Source: Streptococcus oralis subsp. dentisani
GTDB lineage: Bacteria > Bacillota > Bacilli > Lactobacillales > Streptococcaceae
Direction: 5' to 3'
Length of the DNA: 64,000 nt
Assembly (NCBI RefSeq): GCF_007475365.1
Contig: NZ_CP034442.1
Span: forward strand, 1,862,556 to 1,926,555
Position numbers and translations under genes: made by a program. The notes under the pieces are model-generated. The model had not been told where the DNA came from, did no database searches, and saw only the letters and a program-made list of their open reading frames with translations. Shown piece by piece: positions 55,760-64,000 of the stretch (position 1 is the stretch's first letter; each line of letters starts with the position of its first letter).

Positions 55760-55796
55760 AAAGCTCCTCCATCAAGCGGTGGGTGGGGCTTTTTGT
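55760..55796 (+). terminator. Terminator after the matrixin-like gene
   Basis: AAAGCTCCTCC / GGTGGGGCTTT-type stem with one mismatch and one G-U, then TTTTT. Confidence 0.72.
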
Positions 55797-55816
55797 TCGT
55801 CCTGTTACGGCCTTTT

Positions 55817-55825
55817 TGCTATAAT
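55817..55825 (+). promoter_or_regulatory. Extended -10 of uvrC
   Basis: TGCTATAAT, 6 bases before the uvrC ATG, which gives a very short or leaderless message. Confidence 0.6.
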
Positions 55826-55831
55826 GGAACT

Positions 55832-57679
55832 ATGAATAACTTAATCAAATCAAAACTGGAGCTCTTGCCGACCAGCCCTGGTTGTTACATTCACAAGGAT
55901 AAAAATGGCACCATTATCTATGTAGGAAAGGCTAAAAATCTGCGCAATCGTGTGCGGTCTTATTTTCGCGGGAGTCATGATACCAAGACGGAGGCTCTGG
56001 TGTCTGAGATTGTAGATTTTGAATTTATCGTCACTGAGTCTAATATTGAGGCTCTTCTCCTAGAAATCAACCTGATCAAGGAAAATAAGCCCAAGTACAA
56101 TATCATGCTCAAGGATGATAAGTCTTATCCTTTCATCAAAATCACCAATGAACGCTATCCTCGCTTGATTATCACCCGTCAGGTCAAAAAGGACGGTGGT
56201 CTCTACTTTGGTCCCTATCCAGATGTGGGGGCAGCCAATGAAATCAAGCGGCTTTTAGATCGGATTTTTCCTTTTCGCAAGTGTACTAATCCACCGTCTA
56301 AGGTCTGTTTTTACTACCATATCGGCCAGTGTGTGGCCCATACCATCTGTAAAAAAGATGAGGCTTATTTCAAGTCCATGGCCCAGGAGGTTTCTGATTT
56401 CCTAAAAGGGCAGGATGACAAAATCATTGATGACCTCAAGGGTAAGATGACAAAGGCAGCTCAGAGTATGGAGTTTGAACGTGCGGCGGAATACCGTGAC
56501 CTGATTCAGGCTATTGGAACGCTTCGGACCAAGCAACGAGTTATGTCTAAAGACCTCCAAAACCGTGATGTCTTTGGCTACTATGTGGACAAGGGCTGGA
56601 TGTGTGTCCAGGTTTTCTTTGTCCGTCAGGGCAAGCTCATTGAGCGGGACGTCAATCTCTTCCCCTACTACAATGATCCGGATGAGGACTTCTTGACCTA
56701 TGTGGGACAATTCTATCAAGAAAAATCTCACCTGGTTCCCAATGAAGTATTGATTCCGCAGGATATCGATGAAGAAGCAGTCAAGGTCTTGGTGGATACC
56801 AAGATTCTCAAACCTCAGCGTGGTGAGAAAAAACAGCTGGTCAATCTAGCTATAAAGAATGCCCGTGTTAGTCTGGAGCAGAAGTTCAATCTGCTAGAAA
56901 AATCTGTCGAAAAGACCCAAGGGGCTATTGAAAATCTAGGACGCTTGCTCCAAATCCCAACCCCAGTCCGCATCGAGTCCTTTGATAACTCTAATATCAT
57001 GGGAACCAGCCCTGTTTCAGCTATGGTGGTCTTTGTTAATGGCAAACCGAGTAAAAAAGACTACCGTAAATACAAAATCAAGACTGTCATTGGGCCTGAT
57101 GATTATGCGAGTATGCGAGAGGTCATTCGCAGACGCTATGGCCGAGTTCAACGTGATGGTTTAACCCCTCCAGATTTGATTGTCATTGATGGGGGACAAG
57201 GTCAAGTCAATATTGCCAAGCAGGTCATTCAAGAAGAGCTAGGTTTGGATATTCCTATTGCAGGTCTGCAAAAGAATGACAAGCACCAAACCCACGAGCT
57301 GCTCTTTGGAGATCCGCTGGAAGTAGTGGAGTTATCTCGCAATTCTCAGGAATTTTTCCTCCTCCAACGCATCCAGGATGAGGTGCACCGCTTTGCTATC
57401 ACTTTCCACCGCCAACTGCGCTCCAAAAATTCCTTTTCATCACAACTGGATGGGATTGAAGGATTGGGGCCTAAACGTAAGCAGAATCTTATGAAACATT
57501 TCAAGTCTCTAACTAAAATCAAGGAAGCCAGTGTGGATGAGATTGTCGAAGTTGGGGTGCCAAGAGCAGTCGCAGAAGCTGTGCAAACCAAGTTGAACCC
57601 GCAGGAAGAAGTGGAGTTGGCTCAAGTGGCGGAAGAACAAGTATATTACCAAACGGAAGGAGACCATTATGAACAATAA
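55832..57679 (+). CDS. uvrC: Excinuclease ABC subunit C
   Basis: Makes the dual incisions in nucleotide excision repair. 615 aa from ATG 55832. GIY-YIG nuclease: [20 protein letters not shown] (~14-33). UVR motif: [20 protein letters not shown] (~207-226). The C-terminal RNase H-like nuclease has IDGGQGQVN. The helix-hairpin-helix is [19 protein letters not shown] start at 55793 is rejected: the promoter lies after it. The last 11 bases overlap the phosphoesterase gene. Confidence 0.96.
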   Translation: MNNLIKSKLELLPTSPGCYIHKDKNGTIIYVGKAKNLRNRVRSYFRGSHDTKTEALVSEIVDFEFIVTESNIEALLLEINLIKENKPKYNIMLKDDKSYPFIKITNERYPRLIITRQVKKDGGLYFGPYPDVGAANEIKRLLDRIFPFRKCTNPPSKVCFYYHIGQCVAHTICKKDEAYFKSMAQEVSDFLKGQDDKIIDDLKGKMTKAAQSMEFERAAEYRDLIQAIGTLRTKQRVMSKDLQNRDVFGYYVDKGWMCVQVFFVRQGKLIERDVNLFPYYNDPDEDFLTYVGQFYQEKSHLVPNEVLIPQDIDEEAVKVLVDTKILKPQRGEKKQLVNLAIKNARVSLEQKFNLLEKSVEKTQGAIENLGRLLQIPTPVRIESFDNSNIMGTSPVSAMVVFVNGKPSKKDYRKYKIKTVIGPDDYASMREVIRRRYGRVQRDGLTPPDLIVIDGGQGQVNIAKQVIQEELGLDIPIAGLQKNDKHQTHELLFGDPLEVVELSRNSQEFFLLQRIQDEVHRFAITFHRQLRSKNSFSSQLDGIEGLGPKRKQNLMKHFKSLTKIKEASVDEIVEVGVPRAVAEAVQTKLNPQEEVELAQVAEEQVYYQTEGDHYEQ

Positions 57680-58508
57680 AATCGCAATTTTATCAGATAT
57701 TCATGGCAATGCGACAGCCTTAGAAGCAGTAATTGCAGATGCTAAAACTCAAGGAGCCAGTGAATATTGGCTCATGGGAGACATTTTCCTCCCGGGTCCA
57801 GGTGCAAATGACTTGGTCGCTCTGTTAAATGAACTTCCTATCACAGCAAGTGTTCGAGGCAATTGGGATGATTGTGTCCTTGAGGCTTTAGATGGGCAAT
57901 ATGGCTTAGAAGACCCACAGGAAGTTCAGCTCTTGCGTATGACGCAGTATTTGATGGAGCGAATGGATCCCGATCAGATCGCTTGGCTGCGGAGCCTGCC
58001 TATGGTTGCGAAGAAAGAAATTGATGGGCTGCGTTTTTCGCTCTCTCACAACTTACCTGACAAAAACTATGGAGGAGACTTGCTGGTTGACAATGATACG
58101 GAGAAATTTGACCAGCTACTTGATGAGGAGACAGATGTAGCAGTTTACGGTCATGTCCACAAGCAGTTGCTTCGTTATGGAAGCCGAGGGCAACAAATCA
58201 TCAATCCAGGTTCGATTGGCATGCCCTATTTTGATTGGGAGGCGTTAAAAAATCACCGTGCTCAGTATGCCGTGATAGAAGTTGAAGATGGGGAATTGGT
58301 CAATATCCATTTTCGTAAAGTCGCTTATGATTATGAAGCGGAGCTAGAATTGGCCAAGTCCAAAGGCCTTCCCTTTATCGAAATGTATGAAGAGCTACGA
58401 CGAGAAGACAACTATCGGGGGCACAATCTGGAACTTTTAGCTAGTTTAATCGAAAAGCATGGATATGTAGAGGATGTGAAAGATTATTTTGATTTTCTGC
58501 AAAGTTAG
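57669..58508 (+). CDS. Calcineurin-like metallophosphoesterase (paralogue)
   Basis: 279 aa. Same motif set as the protein at 40922: [68 protein letters not shown]. It starts inside uvrC and shares its message. Co-expression with a repair nuclease is suggestive but does not give a substrate. AACGGAAGGAG is the ribosome-binding site. Confidence 0.9.
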   Translation: MNNKIAILSDIHGNATALEAVIADAKTQGASEYWLMGDIFLPGPGANDLVALLNELPITASVRGNWDDCVLEALDGQYGLEDPQEVQLLRMTQYLMERMDPDQIAWLRSLPMVAKKEIDGLRFSLSHNLPDKNYGGDLLVDNDTEKFDQLLDEETDVAVYGHVHKQLLRYGSRGQQIINPGSIGMPYFDWEALKNHRAQYAVIEVEDGELVNIHFRKVAYDYEAELELAKSKGLPFIEMYEELRREDNYRGHNLELLASLIEKHGYVEDVKDYFDFLQS

Positions 58509-58664
58509 AAATAAAATGGACGCCCTTAATTTGAAGTGAGGTGGTAGCCGAATTATTTAGAAAAGAGTCAGACAATAAGGAAGAAAAGATGGCTTAGCTA
58601 AAGTTTGACATTGAAATTATTTTGTTATACAATGAACTTAATTCTTAATAAAAAGGAGAACATT

Positions 58665-59189
58665 ATGAAGAAAATTATTACAGCCAGTATGGCTCTTTTA
58701 TCTGTTGTTGTTTTAACAGCATGTTCAGGGAAAACAACGTCTGACTCTTCGACTAAGACTTCAAGCTCTGTAGAACAAACTTCTTCTTCAGAGACTTCAT
58801 CAACAACGTCTAGTTCAAAGACAGAAAATAATGAGGTGGTTTTGATCACCGATGAAGAAATTGACAATGCTAAAACTGTTGGAGATGTGAAGAAAGTCTT
58901 TGGCAAATTAGTCGACAATTATAAAAAGCATGCAGTTGAAATTGGGGAGAAAATTCCAGAGAGTGGAAAAGAAGCATATAACGCCCAAGTTGAACCAGCG
59001 CTTAAGTCTATGGAGACTGTAAGAGAGTCATTTAACGAAAGTCTTTCAAGTATTGGTTCTGATGATACAGTAGTGCCAGAACAAACTCGTACTCTATTTG
59101 TTCAACAGTTGAAAACTGGACGTGACACAATGAAGAAAGCGCTGGAAGCGGCTTATAAAGCAATTGCTCCATACACATCTGGTCAATAA
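58665..59189 (+). CDS. Secreted lipoprotein, Ser/Thr-rich, unknown function
   Basis: 174 aa from ATG 58665 (AAAAAGGAG upstream). Signal peptide with lipobox VLTAC (Cys ~20), then a Ser/Thr-rich linker of about 35 residues (TSSSVEQTSSSETSSTTSS), then a helical domain of ~110 residues (GDVKKVFGKLVDNYKKHAVE, ALKSMETVRESFNESL). I do not recognise the helical domain. Common design of streptococcal surface lipoproteins. Confidence 0.8.
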   Translation: MKKIITASMALLSVVVLTACSGKTTSDSSTKTSSSVEQTSSSETSSTTSSSKTENNEVVLITDEEIDNAKTVGDVKKVFGKLVDNYKKHAVEIGEKIPESGKEAYNAQVEPALKSMETVRESFNESLSSIGSDDTVVPEQTRTLFVQQLKTGRDTMKKALEAAYKAIAPYTSGQ

Positions 59190-59374
59190 TATAAGAAAGT
59201 AGGTGTTCGATCACCTGCTTTTTGATTGCTTCAAATCTAAAGCGATACCTACTTAAATAGCTCCAAATTAATAGCAGAGAGTTTGAAAGAAGTACTAACT
59301 CTATGAAAAATCCCTGCAAGCTCTTTCAAAATATGGTAGAATGGAAGCAGTAGAATTAGAAAAGGAAATCGATT

Positions 59375-59980
59375 ATGAAATTTCTTGAATTAAATAAAAA
59401 ACGTCATGCGACTAAGCGTTTCACTGATAAGCCGGTGGATCCCAAAGATGTGCGTACGGCTATCGAAATCGCAACCTTGGCCCCAAGCGCTCACAACAGC
59501 CAACCTTGGAAATTTGTGGTCGTTCGTGAGAAAAATGCTGAATTGGCAAAATTGGCTTATGGTTCGAACTTTGAGCAGGTATCATCAGCACCTGTAACCA
59601 TTGCCTTGTTTACAGATACAGATCTTGCCAAACGTGCCCGCAAGATTGCCCGAGTTGGTGGTGCTAATAACTTCTCTGAAGAGCAACTTCAATATTTTAT
59701 GAAGAATCTGCCTGCCGAGTTTGCACGTTACAGTGAGCAACAAGTCAGTGACTACCTAGCCCTCAATGCAGGTTTGGTTGCCATGAACTTGGTTCTGGCT
59801 CTGACAGACCAAGGAATCGGTTCTAACATTATTCTTGGATTTGACAAATCAAAGGCCAATGAGGTTTTGAATATCGAAGATCGTTTCCGTCCAGAACTTT
59901 TGATCACAGTGGGTTACACAGATGAAAAATTGGAACCAAGCTACCGCTTGCCAGTAGATGAAATCATCGAGAAAAGATAG
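59375..59980 (+). CDS. Nitroreductase family protein
   Basis: 201 aa, FMN-dependent NAD(P)H oxidoreductase. N-terminal RHATKRFTDKPVDPKDV and LAPSAHNSQPWKFVVV are the FMN-binding signatures; LALTDQGIGSNIILGF is the second. Substrate unclear. AAAAGGAAA precedes the ATG. pepV follows 12 bases downstream. Confidence 0.9.
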   Translation: MKFLELNKKRHATKRFTDKPVDPKDVRTAIEIATLAPSAHNSQPWKFVVVREKNAELAKLAYGSNFEQVSSAPVTIALFTDTDLAKRARKIARVGGANNFSEEQLQYFMKNLPAEFARYSEQQVSDYLALNAGLVAMNLVLALTDQGIGSNIILGFDKSKANEVLNIEDRFRPELLITVGYTDEKLEPSYRLPVDEIIEKR

Positions 59981-59992
59981 AAAGAAGAAAAA

Positions 59993-61393
59993 ATGACAGC
60001 AATTGATTTTACAGCAGAAGTAGAAAAACGCAAAGAAGACCTCTTGGCTGACTTGTTTAGCCTTTTGGAAATCAACTCAGAACGTGATGATAGTAAAGCA
60101 GATGCGCAGCATCCATTTGGACCTGGTCCAGTAAAAGCCTTGGAAAAATTCCTTGAAATCGCAGATCGCGATGGTTATCCAACTAAGAATGTTGATAACT
60201 ACGCAGGACATTTTGAGTTTGGTGAAGGAGAAGAAGTTCTCGGAATCTTTGCTCACATGGACGTGGTGCCGGCTGGTAGTGGTTGGGACACAGATCCTTA
60301 CACACCAACTATCAAAGATGGTCGTCTTTATGCGCGTGGTGCTTCAGATGACAAGGGACCTACAACAGCTTGTTACTATGGTTTGAAAATCATCAAAGAA
60401 TTGGGCCTTCCAACTTCTAAGAAAGTTCGTTTCATTGTCGGAACAGACGAAGAATCAGGCTGGGCAGATATGGACTACTACTTTGAGCACGTAGGACTAG
60501 CAAAACCAGACTTTGGTTTCTCTCCAGATGCTGAATTCCCTATCATCAATGGTGAAAAAGGAAATATCACAGAATACCTCCACTTTGCAGGTGAAAATAC
60601 AGGTGCTGCTCGTCTTCACAGCTTTACAGGTGGATTGCGTGAAAACATGGTACCGGAGTCAGCAACAGCAGTCGTTTCAGGAGACTTGGCTGACTTGCAA
60701 GCTAAACTAGATGCCTTTGTTGCGGAGCACAAACTTAGAGGAGAACTCCAAGAAGAAAACGGCCAGTACAAGGTGACTGTGATTGGTAAATCAGCCCATG
60801 GTGCTATGCCTGCTTCAGGCGTCAATGGTGCGACCTACCTTGCCCTTTTCCTCAGTCAGTTTGACTTTGCTGGACCAGCCAAAGACTACCTCGACATCGC
60901 TGGTAAGATTCTCTTGAACGACCATGAGGGTAAAAATCTCAAGGTGGCTCATGTGGATGAAAAGATGGGTGCCCTTTCTATGAATGCGGGTGTCTTCCGC
61001 TTTGACGAAGCAAGTGTTGACAATACCATTGCCCTCAACTTCCGTTATCCCAAAGGAACAAGTCCAGAACAAATCAAGTCAGTCCTTGAAAACTTGCCAG
61101 TTGCTTCTGTTAGCCTTTCTGAACACGGTCACACCCCTCACTATGTACCAATGGAAGATCCACTTGTGCAAACCTTGTTGAATGTCTATGAAAAACAAAC
61201 TGGACTTCAAGGTCATGAACAAGTCATCGGTGGTGGTACCTTCGGTCGCTTGCTGGAACGTGGGGTTGCCTACGGTGCTATGTTCCCAGACTCAATCGAT
61301 ACCATGCACCAAGCTAATGAATTTATCGCCTTGGACGATCTCTTCCGAGCAGCAGCAATTTATGCAGAAGCTATTTATGAATTGATCAAATAA
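59993..61393 (+). CDS. pepV: Dipeptidase PepV (M20 family)
   Basis: 466 aa. Zinc dipeptidase that releases amino acids from dipeptides with L-residues at the N-terminus. Metal ligands: HMDVVPAGSGWD (His), RGASDDKGPT (bridging Asp), GTDEESGWAD (Glu pair). The lid domain and a final MHQANEFI with the last His ligand are present. GAAAGAAG precedes the ATG. It shares a message with the nitroreductase. Confidence 0.96.
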   Translation: MTAIDFTAEVEKRKEDLLADLFSLLEINSERDDSKADAQHPFGPGPVKALEKFLEIADRDGYPTKNVDNYAGHFEFGEGEEVLGIFAHMDVVPAGSGWDTDPYTPTIKDGRLYARGASDDKGPTTACYYGLKIIKELGLPTSKKVRFIVGTDEESGWADMDYYFEHVGLAKPDFGFSPDAEFPIINGEKGNITEYLHFAGENTGAARLHSFTGGLRENMVPESATAVVSGDLADLQAKLDAFVAEHKLRGELQEENGQYKVTVIGKSAHGAMPASGVNGATYLALFLSQFDFAGPAKDYLDIAGKILLNDHEGKNLKVAHVDEKMGALSMNAGVFRFDEASVDNTIALNFRYPKGTSPEQIKSVLENLPVASVSLSEHGHTPHYVPMEDPLVQTLLNVYEKQTGLQGHEQVIGGGTFGRLLERGVAYGAMFPDSIDTMHQANEFIALDDLFRAAAIYAEAIYELIK

Positions 61394-61446
61394 AGCTATA
61401 GAAGTCTGAGATTTTATGCTTGGACTTCTTTTTGGAGGGAAAACAG

Positions 61447-62031
61447 ATGTCTCAAATCGAAAGAATCAAGCAGGCCATTATGGTGGATCCACAGAATGCC
61501 AGCTACACAGAACGCGGAATCGAACCTCTCTTTGCGGCGCCAAAAACTGCTCGCATCAATATTGTCGGTCAGGCTCCTGGACTTAAAACACAAGAAGCTG
61601 GGATTTATTGGAAGGATAAGAGCGGCGATCGCTTGCGTGAGTGGTTAGGTGTTGATGAAGACACCTTTTACAATTCAGGGTTGTTTGCAGTTATTCCTAT
61701 GGACTTTTATTTCCCAGGACATGGAAAATCAGGCGACCTTCCACCTCGTAAAGGTTTTGCCGAAAAATGGCATCCACAACTCCTCAAAGGATGTCCCAAT
61801 ATTGAATTGACCCTTTTGATTGGCCAGTATGCCCAAGCCTACTATTTACATGAGAAAGTTAGTGGCAAGGTAACAGAACGGGTAAAACGCTACAAAGACT
61901 ATCTACCAGAATTCTTCCCTCTGGTTCATCCTTCTCCCCGTAATCAAATCTGGATGGCTAAAAATCCTTGGTTTGAGGCAGAAGTGGTGCCAGAATTGCA
62001 AGCATTGGTACAAAAGATTATTCATCAATAA
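61447..62031 (+). CDS. Uracil-DNA-glycosylase-superfamily protein
   Basis: 194 aa from ATG 61447 (GGAGGGAAAA upstream). Motif A is GQAPG (~40-44) and motif B HPSPRN (~165-170), as in UDG families 4/5-like. It also has SGLFAVIPMDFYFPG and LLIGQYAQAYYL. No Fe-S Cys cluster is present, so it is not a classic family 4 enzyme. Base-excision repair role is likely but not proven. Confidence 0.88.
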   Translation: MSQIERIKQAIMVDPQNASYTERGIEPLFAAPKTARINIVGQAPGLKTQEAGIYWKDKSGDRLREWLGVDEDTFYNSGLFAVIPMDFYFPGHGKSGDLPPRKGFAEKWHPQLLKGCPNIELTLLIGQYAQAYYLHEKVSGKVTERVKRYKDYLPEFFPLVHPSPRNQIWMAKNPWFEAEVVPELQALVQKIIHQ

Positions 62032-62043
62032 AGGAGAAAAACT

Positions 62044-62535
62044 ATGGATGCTTATCAACAAGTAGCTAATAAGTTGCAAGAGTTGGGTATCGTCTATGAT
62101 GTGGTAGAGCATCCACCTGCATTTACGACAGAGCAGGCGGATAGCTATATTGAAGGCCTAGAAGGAGTTCGAACCAAGTCCATGTTTTTGACCAACAAAA
62201 AGAAAACCCAGTATTATCTGCTCATCATGGATGATCATAAACCATTGGATATGGATGACTTTAAAGAGCAAGTGGGAGCTAATCGGATTCGCATGGCTTC
62301 AGCAGATTCTTTGGCTGAAAAAATGAACCTGCCAGCAGGGACGGTTTCACCTTTTGGTTTGTTAAATAATGCAGAAAAAGATATTCAGGTATACTTTGAC
62401 AAGGATATTTCGTCAGAAGAGATCATGACTTTCCATCCCAATACCAATGAAAAGACTATTTTTATTAAAACCCAAGACTTGTTCCGATTTTTAGATTCAA
62501 TTGGATTTACCTATGAGTTTTTAACTTTGCCTTAA
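62044..62535 (+). CDS. Prolyl-tRNA editing / YbaK-like deacylase
   Basis: 163 aa, PrdX/ProX-type trans-editing protein that hydrolyses Ala-tRNA-Pro. Shown by ELGIVYDVVEHPPAFTTEQAD, TKSMFLTNKKKTQYYLLIM and AGTVSPFGLLNN, typical of the YbaK domain. AAAGGAG precedes the ATG; part of a run of four close genes. Confidence 0.92.
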   Translation: MDAYQQVANKLQELGIVYDVVEHPPAFTTEQADSYIEGLEGVRTKSMFLTNKKKTQYYLLIMDDHKPLDMDDFKEQVGANRIRMASADSLAEKMNLPAGTVSPFGLLNNAEKDIQVYFDKDISSEEIMTFHPNTNEKTIFIKTQDLFRFLDSIGFTYEFLTLP

Positions 62536-62558
62536 AGGCATCAAAAAGGAGAAAAAGA

Positions 62559-62846
62559 ATGAAAGAAATTTCCTTCGATGAATTTTATCAGCTTTACCAA
62601 AATGGTCAGCTTTCTCTAGTGGACGTGAGAGAAATAGAAGAGTTCAAGATGCTTCATTTAGAAGGTGCACACAACTTACCGCTTAGTCAACTGGCTGATA
62701 CTTATGAGCAGTTGGACAAGGAGCAGTTACATTATGTTATTTGTAAATCTGGGATGAGATCAGCTCGTGCTTGCCAGTTTTTAGAGGAGCATGGATATAA
62801 GGTCATCAATGTTCAAGGTGGTATGACGGCCTTTGAAAATCTTTAA
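62559..62846 (+). CDS. Rhodanese-like sulfurtransferase
   Basis: 95 aa, single rhodanese domain. LVDVREIEEFKMLHLEGAHNL is the N-terminal CH2A-type motif; the catalytic Cys is in CKSGMRSARA. AAAAAGGAG precedes the ATG. It ends the run and is closed by a terminator. Confidence 0.93.
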   Translation: MKEISFDEFYQLYQNGQLSLVDVREIEEFKMLHLEGAHNLPLSQLADTYEQLDKEQLHYVICKSGMRSARACQFLEEHGYKVINVQGGMTAFENL

Positions 62847-62857
62847 AATTTTGCATT

Positions 62858-62897
62858 TCTCCTACTTGGTGTGTACTAGGTAGGAGGATTTTGTTTT
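62858..62897 (+). terminator. Terminator before brnQ
   Basis: CTCCTAC / GTAGGAG stem with further weak pairing in the loop, then ATTTTGTTTTT. Confidence 0.8.
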
Positions 62898-62918
62898 TAG
62901 ATAATTCTTATTTTTAAA

Positions 62919-62940
62919 AATATTGAAAACATTCAATATT
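62919..62940. promoter_or_regulatory. 9-bp inverted repeat upstream of brnQ (CodY-like?)
   Basis: AATATTGAA-AACA-TTCAATATT. Partly fits the CodY consensus (11 of 15 positions by my count). TGATATACT, an extended -10, follows at 62974-62982. Confidence 0.45.
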
Positions 62941-63017
62941 TACTTCGTGATGCTTTTTTCATACTCTTATTCGTGATATACTAGGTCAGTATTTTAGAAA
63001 TATGAAGGAGATTCTTT

Positions 63018-64000
63018 ATGGCTAAAAAAGGTGCCCTAACAGGTTTGCTCCTGTTTGGAATATTTTTTGGTGCGGGGAACTTGATTTTTCCGCCTTCTCT
63101 AGGTGCCCTATCTGGAGAACATTTTCTTCCTGCCATTGCAGGTTTTGTCTTTTCAGGCGTCGGTATCGCCGTTTTGACTCTCATTATTGGAACTCTCAAT
63201 CCTAAGGGATACATTTATGAGATTTCTAAGAAAATCTCACCTTGGTTTGCGACGCTTTATCTCGCAGTCCTCTATTTATCGATTGGTCCCTTCTTTGCCA
63301 TTCCACGTACAGCCACAACAGCTTACGAAGTCGGGATTAGCCCCCTTTTATCAGATGCGAATAAAGGACTTGGATTGATTGTCTTTACCGTACTATATTT
63401 TGCAGCGGCTTATTTGATTTCACTCAATCCATCAAAGATTTTGGATCGGATCGGACGTATCTTGACACCAGTCTTTGCTTTGTTGATCGTTATCTTGGTT
63501 GTACTAGGTGCCTTCAAGTATGGTGGAACAAGTCCTCAAGCGGCCTCAGAAGCCTATCAATCCTCTGCTTTTGGGACAGGTTTCCTAGAAGGGTATAATA
63601 CCTTGGATGCTCTTGCCTCAGTGGCTTTCAGTGTCATTGCTGTTCAAACCTTGAAACAACTTGGATTCTCAAGTAAGAAAGAGTACATTTCAACTATTTG
63701 GGTGGTTGGTATCGTTGTAGCTCTTGCCTTTAGCTCTCTTTACATCGGTTTAGGATTCCTTGGAAATCACTTCCCGGTACCAGCAGAAGCAATGAAGGGT
63801 GGAACACCAGGTGTTTATATCTTGTCGCAAGCTACTCAGGAAATCTTTGGTTCAACAGCTCAACTCTTCCTTGCTGTTATGGTAACTGTAACCTGCTTCA
63901 CAACGACAGTTGGCTTGATTGTGTCGACAGCAGAGTTCTTTAATGGACGTTTCCCACAAATCAGCTACAAGGTCTATGCAACTGCCTTTACCTTGATTGA
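63018..64000 (+). CDS. brnQ: Branched-chain amino acid transporter BrnQ (partial, 3' end outside)
   Basis: Na+/H+-coupled Leu/Ile/Val carrier, 327 residues visible and continuing beyond the window. Starts MAKKGALTGLLLFGIFFGAGNLIFPPS, with the LIVCS family hallmark FFGAGNLIFPP. About eight hydrophobic segments are visible. AAGGAG (63005-63010) precedes the ATG. The frame has no stop before 64000. Confidence 0.95.
   Translation, partial: MAKKGALTGLLLFGIFFGAGNLIFPPSLGALSGEHFLPAIAGFVFSGVGIAVLTLIIGTLNPKGYIYEISKKISPWFATLYLAVLYLSIGPFFAIPRTATTAYEVGISPLLSDANKGLGLIVFTVLYFAAAYLISLNPSKILDRIGRILTPVFALLIVILVVLGAFKYGGTSPQAASEAYQSSAFGTGFLEGYNTLDALASVAFSVIAVQTLKQLGFSSKKEYISTIWVVGIVVALAFSSLYIGLGFLGNHFPVPAEAMKGGTPGVYILSQATQEIFGSTAQLFLAVMVTVTCFTTTVGLIVSTAEFFNGRFPQISYKVYATAFTLI

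Noticed and set aside
59032..59319. 95-aa minus-strand frame behind the lipoprotein gene
   Set aside because: It overlaps the lipoprotein 3' end antisense, and has no family or ribosome-binding site.
1..64000. CRISPR array, insertion sequence, tRNA or rRNA
   Set aside because: No regular direct repeats, transposase motifs, cloverleaf or rRNA-like stretches were seen on reading both strands.

Overview
The window is a low-GC Gram-positive chromosome segment from a mitis-group Streptococcus (S. mitis / S. oralis / S. pneumoniae neighbourhood). The support is a set of near-canonical streptococcal proteins: MurM/MurN lipid II branching enzymes, the PsaBCA manganese transporter with PsaR and thiol peroxidase, the MsmK sugar ATPase, a Bce-type two-component system, PNPase-CysE-CysS-MrnC, RNase J2, PepO and PepV. 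The exact species cannot be fixed by reading alone.

Positions 1-8718 are an accessory, defence-flavoured island. It holds the 3' part of hsdR, then hsdM and hsdS (type I restriction-modification). Next is a very AT-rich two-gene cassette, a multi-spanning membrane protein overlapping a 334-aa soluble protein, that I read as a Kiwa-like (KwaA/KwaB) anti-phage system. It is followed by a HigB-type toxin with an unusually long HigA antitoxin carrying an ImmA/IrrE-type peptidase domain, behind a perfect 12-bp operator palindrome. A DUF1722 (YbgA-like) protein overlapping a T4-endonuclease-V-like protein closes the island.

Positions 8719-20623 hold metabolism and RNA: metE (with a perfect MET-box palindrome) and metF, then pnp-cysE-nucleoside phosphorylase-RibD_C-like reductase-cysS-mrnC-PucR-type regulator as one packed operon, then msmK. 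Positions 20681-31767 hold rel and dtd, then on the minus strand psaR, psaD and psaBCA, whose -35 box lies inside a PsaR-type palindrome. pepO is divergent. A metallo-beta-lactamase-fold hydrolase and a DUF2974 lipase-like protein follow.

Positions 31879-37410 hold a membrane-anchored flavin reductase-like protein and a TetR regulator that share the same inverted repeat upstream. Then come a BceRS-type two-component system next to a decayed BceB-type permease, and a DUF389 membrane protein. Positions 37499-40354 hold a Thr T-box riboswitch that precedes a P-loop kinase-like gene before thrS. Positions 40350-44199 carry small regulators and hypotheticals. Positions 44290-47314 carry a polar amino-acid ABC operon whose binding protein lacks a lipobox.

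Positions 47387-62846 carry recJ, rnjB (degenerate metal motif), an esterase, murMN, a matrixin-like protease, uvrC with an overlapping phosphoesterase, a lipoprotein, a nitroreductase, pepV, a UDG-like protein, a prolyl-tRNA editing protein and a rhodanese. The window ends inside brnQ. I saw no rRNA, tRNA, CRISPR array or insertion sequence.
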